Positions 7,850 to 16,645 of a stretch of DNA of 64,000 nt are shown here, piece after piece (position 1 is the stretch's first letter; every line of letters begins with the position of its first letter). The translations under genes were made by a program, and so were the position numbers. Under the pieces are notes generated by a model. The model did not search any database. It was not told where the DNA came from and saw only the letters and a list, made by a program, of their open reading frames with translations. Origin of the DNA: JACNKJ01 sp964440095. Lineage in GTDB: Bacteria; Krumholzibacteriota; Krumholzibacteriia; JACNKJ01. The stretch is from contig CAYTPZ010000001.1 of assembly GCA_964440095.1 (NCBI GenBank), forward strand, positions 186,001 to 250,000. Reading direction: 5' to 3'.

Positions 7850-8928
7850 TCCTGGCCTACCGTTTCTTCAGGTGAGTCTTCGCGAAGGCGGGCAAGCTCT
7901 CGCTCCAGTTTTGCAATGCGGCGAAGAAGTTCCGGGACCTTGTTCAGCGCCGCCAGATGGCGCATGGCCTCGTCGTGGGGCCTGGCCGGATAGCCCGACA
8001 CGCAAACTCCATCTTCCACCGATTTGGTTACGCCGGCCTGCGCCGCCACGACCACACCATCGCCGAGGTTGATATGACCGGCCACACCAGCCTGTCCGGC
8101 CACGGTCACACCGCTGCCGAGTTCGGTGCTTCCGGATATTCCAGCCTGGGCCACGATAATGGAATTGGGGCCGATCTGCACATTGTGCGCGATCTGCACT
8201 AGGTTATCGATACGACAGCCATCGCCGATACGTGTCATGCCAGTGGTGGCCCGGTCGATGGTCACATTGGCGCCGATTTCGACCTCGTCGCCGATTTCCA
8301 CTCCACCGATCTGGGGAATCTTCTGGTGACGCTTGCCGTCCCAGGCATAGCCGAATCCGTCGGCGCCCAGCACACTGCCAGGATGAATCACCACGCGCCG
8401 ACCCATTTGAACACCTTCCCGCAGAACCACTCCGGGGAAGATCAGACATTCCTCGCCGAGGCTACTGCCGTCCATGACCACCACACCGGGCAGCAGGACA
8501 CAGCGATCACCCAGTTCAACACCAGCGCCCACGTAGACGCCGGCGCCAAGATGCACATCCTCGCCCAAGCGAGCGGCGGGATCCACCACGGCGCTGGGAT
8601 GGACTCCAGGCAGGAAGCGATCGGCGGGAAGCGGAGAGAAAAGGCGAAGGATTTTCAGGTAGGCCAGATAGGGATCTTCGGTGCGAAGCACGGGCAAATG
8701 GCCGTTGCCCATGCCCGGGGCCAGGATTAAAGCGCTGGCCTGTGTATCGTCGATGAAGCGCGTATAACGATGGTTGGCCACAAAGGAGATTTCTCCCTGC
8801 TGGGCCTCGCGGATGCCCGCCACTCCGGAAATAGCCAGGGCCGTGTTGCCCTCGGCCACGCCCCCCACTTCGGTGGCGAGTTCTTCCAGCGTAAAGCTGC
8901 GTGAACTATGGTGCTGTCCCCGCTCCAT
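7846..8928 (-). CDS. lpxD: UDP-3-O-(hydroxyacyl)glucosamine N-acyltransferase
   Basis: Third enzyme of lipid A synthesis, adding the N-linked hydroxyacyl chain. It has the N-terminal uridine-binding domain (SFTLEELATEVGG to about residue 110), then a long left-handed helix of hexapeptide repeats from HPSAVVDPAARLGEDV, and the catalytic histidine in NLVQIAHNVQIG. The C-terminal segment (KVPELLRRIAKLERELARL) is a coiled-coil helix. At 360 residues the length is normal. Its stop overlaps the lpxC-fabZ start by 4 nt; skp lies 7 nt upstream. Confidence 0.96.
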   Translation of the reverse strand: MERGQHHSSRSFTLEELATEVGGVAEGNTALAISGVAGIREAQQGEISFVANHRYTRFIDDTQASALILAPGMGNGHLPVLRTEDPYLAYLKILRLFSPLPADRFLPGVHPSAVVDPAARLGEDVHLGAGVYVGAGVELGDRCVLLPGVVVMDGSSLGEECLIFPGVVLREGVQMGRRVVIHPGSVLGADGFGYAWDGKRHQKIPQIGGVEIGDEVEIGANVTIDRATTGMTRIGDGCRIDNLVQIAHNVQIGPNSIIVAQAGISGSTELGSGVTVAGQAGVAGHINLGDGVVVAAQAGVTKSVEDGVCVSGYPARPHDEAMRHLAALNKVPELLRRIAKLERELARLREDSPEETVGQD

Positions 8929-8935
8929 CCGGCGT

Positions 8936-9454
8936 TTATCCCCTCGCGTGCAAAGCTGCGCTGATTTTGTCGTCCATATCCATATCCGGACTAGAATAGA
9001 TCACTGCGCCCGATACGTCGAGGATGAGATCGTAACCTTCTTCCTCAGCAACAGACTTGACCACTTCCCTTATCTTCTCGTAAATGGGCTCACTGAGCTC
9101 CATATCTCTGCGTATAGCTTCACCTTCCGGGCCGAACTTCTCCTGCTCGAACTGATAGAGTTCGGCTTCCAGGCGGGCGATCTGAGATTCTCGCTCGGAA
9201 AGGGCTTCGGGGGTCAAAAGGGGTCTCTGGCGGGTCAGATCGTCGCGGGCTCCGATAAGCTCGTCGATCATCTGCGTTTTTTCAGCCTGCCATGCCTCCA
9301 GATCTTTGTTGTAGATACTCATGGCCTCGCCGAAGCCTTCGTAGGTCTGGAAGATCTTCTGGAAGTCCATGACGCCGAGCTTGAGGTCTTCAGCCGTCGC
9401 TGGGAGAGCCAGGAGCACCAGGATCAGGCCCATGATCAATGCGCGTACTTTCAT
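8936..9454 (-). CDS. skp: OmpH/Skp-family periplasmic chaperone
   Basis: Periplasmic holding chaperone for unfolded outer-membrane proteins. The 172-residue protein starts with a signal peptide (MKVRALIMGLILVLLALPATA, cut near Ala21-Glu22), followed by GVMDFQKIFQTYEG, the N-terminal strand typical of OmpH, then a long coiled coil rich in Glu/Gln/Arg (residues 45-115) and a C-terminal strand containing DLILDVSGAVIY. It sits between bamA and lpxD, the classic place for skp. Confidence 0.9.
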   Translation of the reverse strand: MKVRALIMGLILVLLALPATAEDLKLGVMDFQKIFQTYEGFGEAMSIYNKDLEAWQAEKTQMIDELIGARDDLTRQRPLLTPEALSERESQIARLEAELYQFEQEKFGPEGEAIRRDMELSEPIYEKIREVVKSVAEEEGYDLILDVSGAVIYSSPDMDMDDKISAALHARG

Positions 9455-9463
9455 GATCTTCTC

Positions 9464-11743
9464 CTAGAAGTCGGTACCGATTCTAAAGTGGAAGCGACCG
9501 CCCTCACCCTCGTAAGTGGGATCTAAGGGATAGCCCCAGTCAAATCCCATCACACCCATCATGGGCACTTCCACACGTGCGCCGAAACCCCAGGAACGGT
9601 GCAATGTGGTGAAGTCGGCATGGCCGAGGGAATTCCAGGTGTCTCCGAAGTCGAAGAAGGGGGCCACGATCTGAACGCTGTTGCCGATGCCGAGCACCAG
9701 TTCAACGGTACCCGTGGTCATGGCCCGGCCGCCCAGGAAGGCGCTGTTGCCTTGGGGCACGATGGAATAATCGTCATAACCTCGAAGCGGCAGCAGACGG
9801 TTGCCGCCCAGGCGGAAACGCTCGTGATCCGGAACCTGGTCGGGACGATCCAGTCCGTCCACCAGGCCCAGGGTCTGGTGATAGCGCAGCACGAAGGGAC
9901 CGAGCATTTTCTGATACCAGGTGTACTTGGCTTCGTATTTCTGGAAGTGCAGTTTGCCACCCAGGATGCCGCCGGAGAACTGAGCACTGAAACGGAAGTT
10001 GCTCCCGCGCTTGGGCAGGAAGGGGCTGTCGGTGGAATTGCGCCGGAAGAGCAGGGTGATGCTGCTTTCTATTTGGGGCCAATCCCGATCGTTAAGGGTG
10101 CCGCCAAGCGCCAAGTATTCATCGGTGAAGTTGAAGATGTTCAGACTCTCGAGGCGATAGCTCATGCTCACCCGAGAGTGATCCAGCCAGGGCAGCGGCC
10201 TACCGATGCCCACAGAGAAACCGGCCTTGCGGTCCTCGTAGTATTCCCGATACAGATTGCTGCGCGTGTTGTAGATGGATCCGCTCAGGCTGATGGGTCT
10301 GTCCATGAACCAGGGTTCCACGAACTGAACATTGAAGGAACTCACACGGCTGCCGAATTCCCAATTGAAGTTCACGTTCTGGCCGCGTCCACGGAAGTTG
10401 GGTGTACCCAATTGAATGAAGCCCGAGAAGCTGGTGGCTTCACTGTAGGTGACGCCAGCGCCGAACTGGCCGGAGCTGCGCTCGACCACGCGATAGACTA
10501 GGTCCACTTCTCCCGTGGCCGGATCGGCCTTGGGTTCAAATCGCACGTCGTCGAAGAAGCGAAGCATGAAGATGTCGCGATAACTGCGCTCGACCTTGGC
10601 CCGGCTGAAGAGTTCTCCGGGAAAGATGCGCACCTCGCGGCGAATGACCTTGTCGAGGGTCTTGTCATTGCCCGCCACGATGATTTCACGCACGCGAGCC
10701 AGGGGCCCTTCGTAGATCTGCAGATCCAGGTTCACGCGGTCGCCTTCGATGAGACGATCCACCTTCACCTGACTGTAGAGATAACCGAGATTGTGGTACT
10801 CGCCGGACAGGTTGAATCGAGCCATGTCCAAGGCGCGGCCGTCGTAGATTTCACCGGCCTCAAAGGGAAAATTCCAAGCCACGGTGGAATCGTCCACCAC
10901 GCTGTTGCCCGACCAGGTAATCTCGCCGAAGGCGTACTTCTGTCCCTCTTCCAGGAGATAGGTGACGGTTACGTTTTCCTGATCTTCCGAGAAACTCTCC
11001 TGCATGTCGAGCACGCGAACATCCAGGTAACCCTCGTCCTGGTAGAAATCCACCAGACGATCCAGATCCAAGGAGAGGCTGTCGGGCTGATAGGCGTTGC
11101 TGTTGAACCAGCTGGTTGGGCGCCAGAATGACTTGGGCTTGGTCTTTACCACGTCTTGCAGCTTGCCGTTATCGAAGGCCTCATTGCCTTCAAACTTCAA
11201 CTTGCTAACCTTGGATTTCTTGCCCTCACTCAGCTCAAAGGTCAGGCGCACCTTCCCGTCTTCTTCAACTTGCTGAGTTTCCAAAGTGGCTGCGTGGTAG
11301 CCCTTTTCCCTGCAATGCTCGATGATGGTCTGCTCTGCCTGACTCACCAGCAGCGGGCGCAGATAAGCCCCCTCTTTCAGACGGATTATTTCCTCGAGAT
11401 CCTTCTTGTCGATTTTATTGACCCCCTCCCATTTCAGTTCATCCAGGCGAGGATGTTCGATCACCTTGAGGATGAGAATGACGGAGTCTGGGCCGAGCTG
11501 CTCAAGGCCCACATCGACGGTTTGGAAGCGTCCGGTTCGGTAGAGACGCTGAATTCCATCGGCGACTTTTCCCGAGTCGAGGACATCGCCCTGCTCCACG
11601 CCGAATTCAAGCAGCACGCGCTGAGGGGCCACGAAGCGGAGCCCCTTAACCTGCAATGAATCCACGACGCTTTGGGCATTGGCTCCTGCGCCGACCAGAA
11701 GGGCCAGGCAGACGATGACGAGAGTCTTTGAGAATTTTGCCAT
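9464..11743 (-). CDS. bamA: Outer membrane protein assembly factor BamA
   Basis: Omp85-family insertase for beta-barrel proteins. The 759-residue protein has a signal peptide (residues 1-23, ending GANA), about five POTRA domains up to residue 370, and a C-terminal barrel with the lid-lock motif LPLRGYDDYS. The protein ends in Phe (FRIGTDF), as expected of an outer-membrane barrel. It heads the skp-lpx operon, pairing barrel assembly with lipid A synthesis. A terminator after clpC lies just upstream, so bamA should have its own promoter, though I could not pick a convincing one in the 107-bp gap. Confidence 0.96.
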   Translation of the reverse strand: MAKFSKTLVIVCLALLVGAGANAQSVVDSLQVKGLRFVAPQRVLLEFGVEQGDVLDSGKVADGIQRLYRTGRFQTVDVGLEQLGPDSVILILKVIEHPRLDELKWEGVNKIDKKDLEEIIRLKEGAYLRPLLVSQAEQTIIEHCREKGYHAATLETQQVEEDGKVRLTFELSEGKKSKVSKLKFEGNEAFDNGKLQDVVKTKPKSFWRPTSWFNSNAYQPDSLSLDLDRLVDFYQDEGYLDVRVLDMQESFSEDQENVTVTYLLEEGQKYAFGEITWSGNSVVDDSTVAWNFPFEAGEIYDGRALDMARFNLSGEYHNLGYLYSQVKVDRLIEGDRVNLDLQIYEGPLARVREIIVAGNDKTLDKVIRREVRIFPGELFSRAKVERSYRDIFMLRFFDDVRFEPKADPATGEVDLVYRVVERSSGQFGAGVTYSEATSFSGFIQLGTPNFRGRGQNVNFNWEFGSRVSSFNVQFVEPWFMDRPISLSGSIYNTRSNLYREYYEDRKAGFSVGIGRPLPWLDHSRVSMSYRLESLNIFNFTDEYLALGGTLNDRDWPQIESSITLLFRRNSTDSPFLPKRGSNFRFSAQFSGGILGGKLHFQKYEAKYTWYQKMLGPFVLRYHQTLGLVDGLDRPDQVPDHERFRLGGNRLLPLRGYDDYSIVPQGNSAFLGGRAMTTGTVELVLGIGNSVQIVAPFFDFGDTWNSLGHADFTTLHRSWGFGARVEVPMMGVMGFDWGYPLDPTYEGEGGRFHFRIGTDF

Positions 11744-11775
11744 TTTGCACAGGGGGAAAGGGATTTGACAGCATC

Positions 11776-11804
11776 CAAAGAAAACGGCTCACAAGGAGCC
11801 GTTT
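11776..11804 (-). terminator. Rho-independent terminator of clpC
   Basis: Read on the minus strand, a 9-bp stem AAACGGCTC/GAGCCGTTT closes a 5-nt loop and runs into a T-rich tail (TTTTCTTT). It lies between the clpC stop (11851) and the bamA start (11743). Confidence 0.85.
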
Positions 11805-11850
11805 CTTCAATGCGAATTTAGGGGAAGGGGCTGCTCTTGTAAAGCGCTTA

Positions 11851-14316
11851 CTAGCCGATTTCTTCCACCGACTCCTCCACCTTGGAAGGCCGGTCGCCTC
11901 CCTGGGAGAAAACCAGCTCGCCCTTGTCCACAGAAATGCGGATTTCCTTGTCCTTGCGAATCTTGCCGCTGAGGATTTTTTCGGAGAGGGGATTCTCCAG
12001 ATAGCGCTGAAGGGCCCTGCGCAGAGGTCTGGCGCCCAAGGAAGGATCGAAACCGCGGTCGATGAGCAGTTCGCGGGAAGCATCGTCCAGATTGAAGATG
12101 AAATCCTGCTCGGCCAGGCGCTCCTTGAGCTCGGAAACGAAGATATTGAGGATGCTGTCCATTTCCTCGCGTCCCAAGCTGTGGAAGACGATGGTCTCGT
12201 CAATTCGGTTGAGGAACTCCGGCGCCACGGTGCGCTTGAGCGATTCCAGCAGGTTGCGATTCATCTCGCGATCCTTGCCCCCATCCTGGCTGAGCGAGAA
12301 CCCCAGAGGTTTGTGATCCTGCAAGTCCTTCACGCCCACGTTGCTGGTCATGATGACCACGCAGTTCTTGAAGTCCACGGTGCGACCGAAATTGTCGGTG
12401 AGCTGCCCGTCCTCCAGAATCTGCAGAAGGATGTTGAAGACATCGGGGTGAGCCTTCTCCATCTCGTCCATGAGAAGCACGGAATAGGGATTGCGGCGAA
12501 TCTTCTCGGTGAGGTAGCCGCCTTCCTCGTATCCCACGTAACCCGGAGGTGCGCCGATGAGACGGCTCACCGAGTGTTTCTCCATGTACTCGGACATATC
12601 GATTCTGATGAGACGATCTTCACTGTCGAAGAGGAAGCGCGTGAGGGCCCGGGCCAGTTCGGTTTTACCGACACCCGTGGGCCCCAGGAAGAAAAAGGAT
12701 CCGATGGGTCGGCGCGGGTCGCGCAGCCCTGCGCGGTTGCGACGGATGGCCGTGGATATGGCCTCGATGGCCTCTTCCTGCCCCACCACACGTCTGGCCA
12801 GATGCTCCTCCATGCGAAGTAGCTTCTCGCCTTCTTTTTCCTCAACGCTGGAAACGGGAATACCCGTCATCTCGCTGATGATCGCGGCGATTTCCTTCTC
12901 GTCCACGAAGGCGCGTTCCTCGCTGTCCTGCTCTTCGATGCTGGATTTCATTTCTTCCAGTTTGGCGCGCAGGTCTTTTTCGCTGTCACGCAGACCGGCG
13001 GCCTTTTCAAAGTCCTGGCTCTGAATGGCCACTTCCTTCTGCTTCTCGACCTGCTCGACTTCCTTCTCCAGAGTCAGTTGCTCCTGGGGAATGGAACTCT
13101 TGGCGAGCCTGGCCCGGCTGCCTGCCTCATCGATGACGTCGAAGGCCTTGTCCGGCAGGAATCGGTTGCTCAGATAGCGATTGCTCATCTTCACCGCGGC
13201 TTTCAAGGCACTGTCGGTGATGGTGGCGCGGTGATGCACCTCGTACTTCTCGCGCAGGCCGCGAAGGATTTCCACCGCCTCTTCCTCGCTGGGCGGGTTC
13301 ACGAGCACCATCTGGAATCGGCGCTCCAGGGCTCCGTCCTTTTCGATGTGCTTGCGGTATTCGTCGAGGGTCGTTGCGCCGATGCACTGAAGCTCGCCCC
13401 GCGACAGGGCGGGCTTGAGCATGTTGGACGCATCGATGGCGCCCTCGGCGCCGCCGGCGCCCACAATGGTATGGAGTTCGTCGATGAAGATGATCACCTC
13501 ATCGGACTCGCGAATTTCGTTGATGACGGCCTTGAGCCGCTCCTCGAACTGTCCTCGGTATTTGGTACCGGCCACGACGCTGGCCAGATCCAAAGTGCAG
13601 ATGCGTTTGTTCAGCAAAATCTTCGGCACGCGCTTTTCGACGATATGCTGCGCCAATCCTTCGGCAATGGCAGTCTTGCCCACGCCGGGCTCGCCGATGA
13701 GCACGGGGTTATTCTTTTTGCGGCGCGACAGAATCTGGATGATGCGTTCGATCTCTTTGTCGCGGCCGATGATGGGGTCCATTTTCCCGTCGGCAGCCAT
13801 GCGAGTGAGATCGCGACCGAATTGGTCGAGGGCCGGCGTTTCGCTCTGGCCCTTGGAAGATGTGGAACCCTTGCCGCCGTCGCTGCCCAGAAGCTTGAGG
13901 ACTTCCTCGCGCACCTTTTTGCGGTCTGCGCCCAGGTCGAGAAGCACTCGGGCTGCCACGCCCTCGCCCTCGCGAATGAGACCCAGGAGCAGATGCTCAG
14001 TGCCCACGTAGTTGTGTCCCAGAAGTCGGGCTTCTTCGACGGCCAATTCCAACACGGTTTTGGCTCTCGGTGTGAAGGGAATCTCGCCGATCATCACGGT
14101 GCCGCCGGTGGCCGACACCAATTTTTCCACGGCCAGGCGGATCTGCTCAAAATCCAAGCCCATAGTTTTCAGGACCTTGGCGGCAATTCCTTCCCCTTCC
14201 CTGACAATGCCCAGGAGCAGGTGCTCGGTACCGATGTACTCGTGCTGAAGGCGACTCGCCTCGTCTCGGGCGAGGAACAGTACCTTGCGCACACGTTCTG
14301 TAAATCGATCGTTCAT
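11851..14316 (-). CDS. clpC: ATP-dependent Clp protease ATP-binding subunit ClpC
   Basis: AAA+ unfoldase that feeds ClpP. Domains in order: N domain with two repeats (GTEHLLLG at residues 29-36 and 105-112), first ATPase (GEPGVGKT), a middle domain with a UVR-like segment (QSQDFEKAAGLRDSEKDL), second ATPase (GPTGVGKT). A PLGFS segment gives an LGF tripeptide of the kind that docks on ClpP. Glu31 and Glu107 match the glutamates that hold phosphoarginine in Bacillus ClpC. The 821-residue length is normal. It follows mcsA and mcsB in the order mcsA-mcsB-clpC and ends at a clear terminator. AGGAAGG lies ahead of the ATG. Confidence 0.97.
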   Translation of the reverse strand: MNDRFTERVRKVLFLARDEASRLQHEYIGTEHLLLGIVREGEGIAAKVLKTMGLDFEQIRLAVEKLVSATGGTVMIGEIPFTPRAKTVLELAVEEARLLGHNYVGTEHLLLGLIREGEGVAARVLLDLGADRKKVREEVLKLLGSDGGKGSTSSKGQSETPALDQFGRDLTRMAADGKMDPIIGRDKEIERIIQILSRRKKNNPVLIGEPGVGKTAIAEGLAQHIVEKRVPKILLNKRICTLDLASVVAGTKYRGQFEERLKAVINEIRESDEVIIFIDELHTIVGAGGAEGAIDASNMLKPALSRGELQCIGATTLDEYRKHIEKDGALERRFQMVLVNPPSEEEAVEILRGLREKYEVHHRATITDSALKAAVKMSNRYLSNRFLPDKAFDVIDEAGSRARLAKSSIPQEQLTLEKEVEQVEKQKEVAIQSQDFEKAAGLRDSEKDLRAKLEEMKSSIEEQDSEERAFVDEKEIAAIISEMTGIPVSSVEEKEGEKLLRMEEHLARRVVGQEEAIEAISTAIRRNRAGLRDPRRPIGSFFFLGPTGVGKTELARALTRFLFDSEDRLIRIDMSEYMEKHSVSRLIGAPPGYVGYEEGGYLTEKIRRNPYSVLLMDEMEKAHPDVFNILLQILEDGQLTDNFGRTVDFKNCVVIMTSNVGVKDLQDHKPLGFSLSQDGGKDREMNRNLLESLKRTVAPEFLNRIDETIVFHSLGREEMDSILNIFVSELKERLAEQDFIFNLDDASRELLIDRGFDPSLGARPLRRALQRYLENPLSEKILSGKIRKDKEIRISVDKGELVFSQGGDRPSKVEESVEEIG

Positions 14317-14348
14317 CGAGCCTTACCTTCCTAGCTTCCAGTTTGCTC

Positions 14349-15395
14349 TTAAGTGAAGAGCCAGCTTTTCAGGGTCTCCGCTCTGAGGGCCCTGCGAACC
14401 GGATCTTCCAGTGACTTCCCCGCCATCACCTGTAAATGCCCTGGCATGACCCCCGCCTCGAGTGGGCCTAAACGCGAAGAATCCAGCGCAGGCAGCAGCC
14501 CTGCCCGGCTTCCCAACCTTATGGTTCCCAGGAGCGCAACTGCTTGCAGGCTGGTTATTTCCTCGGCCTCTTCCACGGCTTTAAGGGCCTTGCCGACTTC
14601 ATCTTCGAGCAAGCTCCGTGCCTCCAGCAGGGCCCGCTCCAGGGCCTTCTCTTCGAAAGTTAAGAGCTTCCGTACCGCATGATCCAGGCTTTCCACATAA
14701 TCTTGTTCAGGCTGCCCAAGACTGCGGCTGTTGGACAGGAGCAACCAAGCACCGGGTGCGCCCTGCGTATCCCCCAGAGTACCTCGGATGGCCAGCTTCA
14801 AGGCCAGGAGTCCGCGGATGATCTTGGGCAATTCTCCCTGTAGGGCCAGTGCCGGCATGTGCAGCAGAACCGAGGTTCGCAAACCCGTGCCAGCCTCGCT
14901 GGGACAAGCCGTGAGATAACCGAAAACCTCGCTGAAGGCGTAACGACAATGCTGCTCCAGAGAGGCGTCGAAATTGTCGGCGCAGAGAAAGGCGTCTTCC
15001 ATGGCCAGGCCAGGGCGATGGCACTGGATACGCAGATGATCCTCTTCACCCACAAGTACGCCCAGGCATCCATCCTGTGACAGAGCCAGCCCGCGCCCCA
15101 CAGGATTCACAAGACTGTCGGTGCCGATGAGTCGCCGCTCATAGAGGTAGATGCGCTCATAGCACTCCAAGGACTCAAGCTCGATGAAAACTCCGTCGGC
15201 GAGAGACTCCTGGCCCTTGAGCAAATCGAAGAGGCGGCCTCTGAGATTGCAGCGCTTATCCGCATCGAGAATGGCCGGGAAGGGCTCCTGCAAATTGCGT
15301 TTGAGGGTTACCCAGCTCTGAATATATTCATGGCCGCCGCCGGGCTTGCGCAGTAGGACTTCGTCGCGTTCGCGTAGAAATGTCAATCCGCTCAC
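14349..15395 (-). CDS. mcsB: McsB-like protein-arginine kinase homologue, ATP site degenerate
   Basis: Homologue of McsB, which phosphorylates arginines and marks proteins for ClpCP. Retained landmarks: GEEDHLRIQ (116-124), CPSEAGTGLR with the catalytic-loop Cys164 and Arg173, and IRG with Arg204. Altered landmarks, compared from memory with Bacillus McsB: the SSRIRLARN motif reads QSWVTLKRN, so two nucleotide-phosphate arginines become Trp28 and Thr30; the GEGSE loop reads GDTQG (208-212); the later DRVYRSYG becomes DEVGKALK. The GTG start at 15395 has a strong AGGAGG and overlaps the mcsA stop by 4 nt. The protein may be an inactive kinase acting as adaptor or sensor; this is inference. At 348 residues it is close to family length. 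Confidence 0.88.
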   Translation of the reverse strand: MSGLTFLRERDEVLLRKPGGGHEYIQSWVTLKRNLQEPFPAILDADKRCNLRGRLFDLLKGQESLADGVFIELESLECYERIYLYERRLIGTDSLVNPVGRGLALSQDGCLGVLVGEEDHLRIQCHRPGLAMEDAFLCADNFDASLEQHCRYAFSEVFGYLTACPSEAGTGLRTSVLLHMPALALQGELPKIIRGLLALKLAIRGTLGDTQGAPGAWLLLSNSRSLGQPEQDYVESLDHAVRKLLTFEEKALERALLEARSLLEDEVGKALKAVEEAEEITSLQAVALLGTIRLGSRAGLLPALDSSRLGPLEAGVMPGHLQVMAGKSLEDPVRRALRAETLKSWLFT

Positions 15396-15913
15396 GTTTC
15401 CTCCTGGAGGCGTCCGATCTCCTCTTCCAGATCCTTGATCTCGTCGCGCAGGCGAGCGGCGTCTTCGAAACGCTCTTCGCTGATAGCTATCTGAAGGGCT
15501 TCACGCGCTCCGCGGCTGCGTTGACGCACGGCAATTCGACGTTGCTCCCGGAAGGGAATCTTGCCGCCATGCTCGTCGGATCCGTGATATTCCTTGAGGA
15601 TGCGAACCATGTCGCCACGGAATGTGGAATAGCACTCGGGGCATCCCAGGGAACCGGTTTCCTCGAAATTCATGTAGGTGCGTCCGCAGTTGGGACAGGC
15701 CAGCGCGCTGCTTTCCTCGGCTTCCTTCAGATGACTTGACAGGAATCGCCGCCAGAGCTGGCGGGGATCTTGGGACAGATCCACGCGAACGCGAATGCCC
15801 TTGCCAGCGGCACAGTAGCCGCAAAGGTGCAAGGTGCGCGTGGAGTCAGGACGGTTTTCGCCGACGATCAGTTCGGCCGGCCTTTTGCCGCAGATTTCGC
15901 ACATGAGGGCCAT
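15392..15913 (-). CDS. mcsA: McsA-like zinc-finger protein with UVR motif
   Basis: Partner and activator of McsB in the ClpC system. Four CxxC pairs are visible: MCEICG, HLCGYC, CPNCG and CPEC, forming two zinc sites. The C-terminal part (ALQIAISEERFEDAARLRDEIKDLE) is a UVR motif that contacts partners. Of several starts I prefer ATG 15913, which has GAGGTG seven bases upstream; this gives 173 residues. It is the first gene of mcsA-mcsB-clpC. Confidence 0.9.
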   Translation of the reverse strand: MALMCEICGKRPAELIVGENRPDSTRTLHLCGYCAAGKGIRVRVDLSQDPRQLWRRFLSSHLKEAEESSALACPNCGRTYMNFEETGSLGCPECYSTFRGDMVRILKEYHGSDEHGGKIPFREQRRIAVRQRSRGAREALQIAISEERFEDAARLRDEIKDLEEEIGRLQEET

Positions 15914-15964
15914 GGGATCACCTCGACCCATAAAATAGTCACATTTGGGGAAATCAACCAGGGT

Positions 15965-16645
15965 TCAGGATGAGCCCAGGACGCCATTCTCAAGGCGAAG
16001 GCTGCGTGAACATCGCTCAGCCAGGCCCGCATCGTGAGTTACAAGGATAAGGGCGAAGCCATCTTCATCACACCGGGAGAAAATAAGATCGGCTAGAGCG
16101 GCACCGTTTTTCTCATCCAGATTACCGGTGGGTTCATCGGCCAGAAGCAGGCGAGGCGATCCCACAAGAGCACGCGCCACGGCTACGCGTTGTTGTTCGC
16201 CACCTGAAAGTTCCGGCGGACGATGCTCGAGACGATGATCCAAATCCAGCGTGCGCAAAATGGCCGCCGCACGCTCCATGGCTTCGTCTTCACCCACTCC
16301 TGCAATCCGCAGAGGCATGGCCGCATTTTCCTGAGCACTGAACTCGGGGAGCAGATGATGGAACTGGAACACGAATCCCAGTTCGTTCCGGCGAAATTTG
16401 GAAAGCTCGCGAGCCTTGAGACCGAGAAGATCTCGTTCCTCGAAACGAAGTATGCCGCTGTCAGGTCGATCCAAGGTTCCGAGAATGTGAAGCAAAGTAC
16501 TCTTCCCGCTTCCCGACCCTCCCAGCACCGCCAGGCTTTCACCCGCAGAAAGTTTCAGATCGCCGCCTGCAAGCACCTTCACCTCGCCCCTTACACCGGG
16601 ATAGCTCTTGTGGATGTCCACAGCTTCAAGCAGGGCAGGACTCAT
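15965..16645 (-). CDS. lolD: Lipoprotein-releasing ABC transporter ATPase
   Basis: ATPase of the LolCDE-type extractor that releases outer-membrane lipoproteins from the inner membrane. Its 227 residues carry the Walker A GGSGSGKST, the FVFQFHHLLPEF segment characteristic of the LolD/MacB branch, the ABC signature LSGGEQQRVAVARAL, Walker B LLLADEPTGNLD and the switch histidine in LVTHD. ATG 16645 has GGAGAG eight bases upstream and overlaps the lolC stop by 4 nt (ATGA). Related MacB-type ATPases are hard to exclude by sequence alone, but the partner permease is LolC/E-like. Confidence 0.92.
   Translation of the reverse strand: MSPALLEAVDIHKSYPGVRGEVKVLAGGDLKLSAGESLAVLGGSGSGKSTLLHILGTLDRPDSGILRFEERDLLGLKARELSKFRRNELGFVFQFHHLLPEFSAQENAAMPLRIAGVGEDEAMERAAAILRTLDLDHRLEHRPPELSGGEQQRVAVARALVGSPRLLLADEPTGNLDEKNGAALADLIFSRCDEDGFALILVTHDAGLAERCSRSLRLENGVLGSS

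Noticed and set aside
7130..7993. A long plus-strand open frame (287 codons) opposite lpxC-fabZ and lpxD.
   Set aside because: Its translation has no recognisable domain and mirrors the codon pattern of the strongly conserved minus-strand genes.
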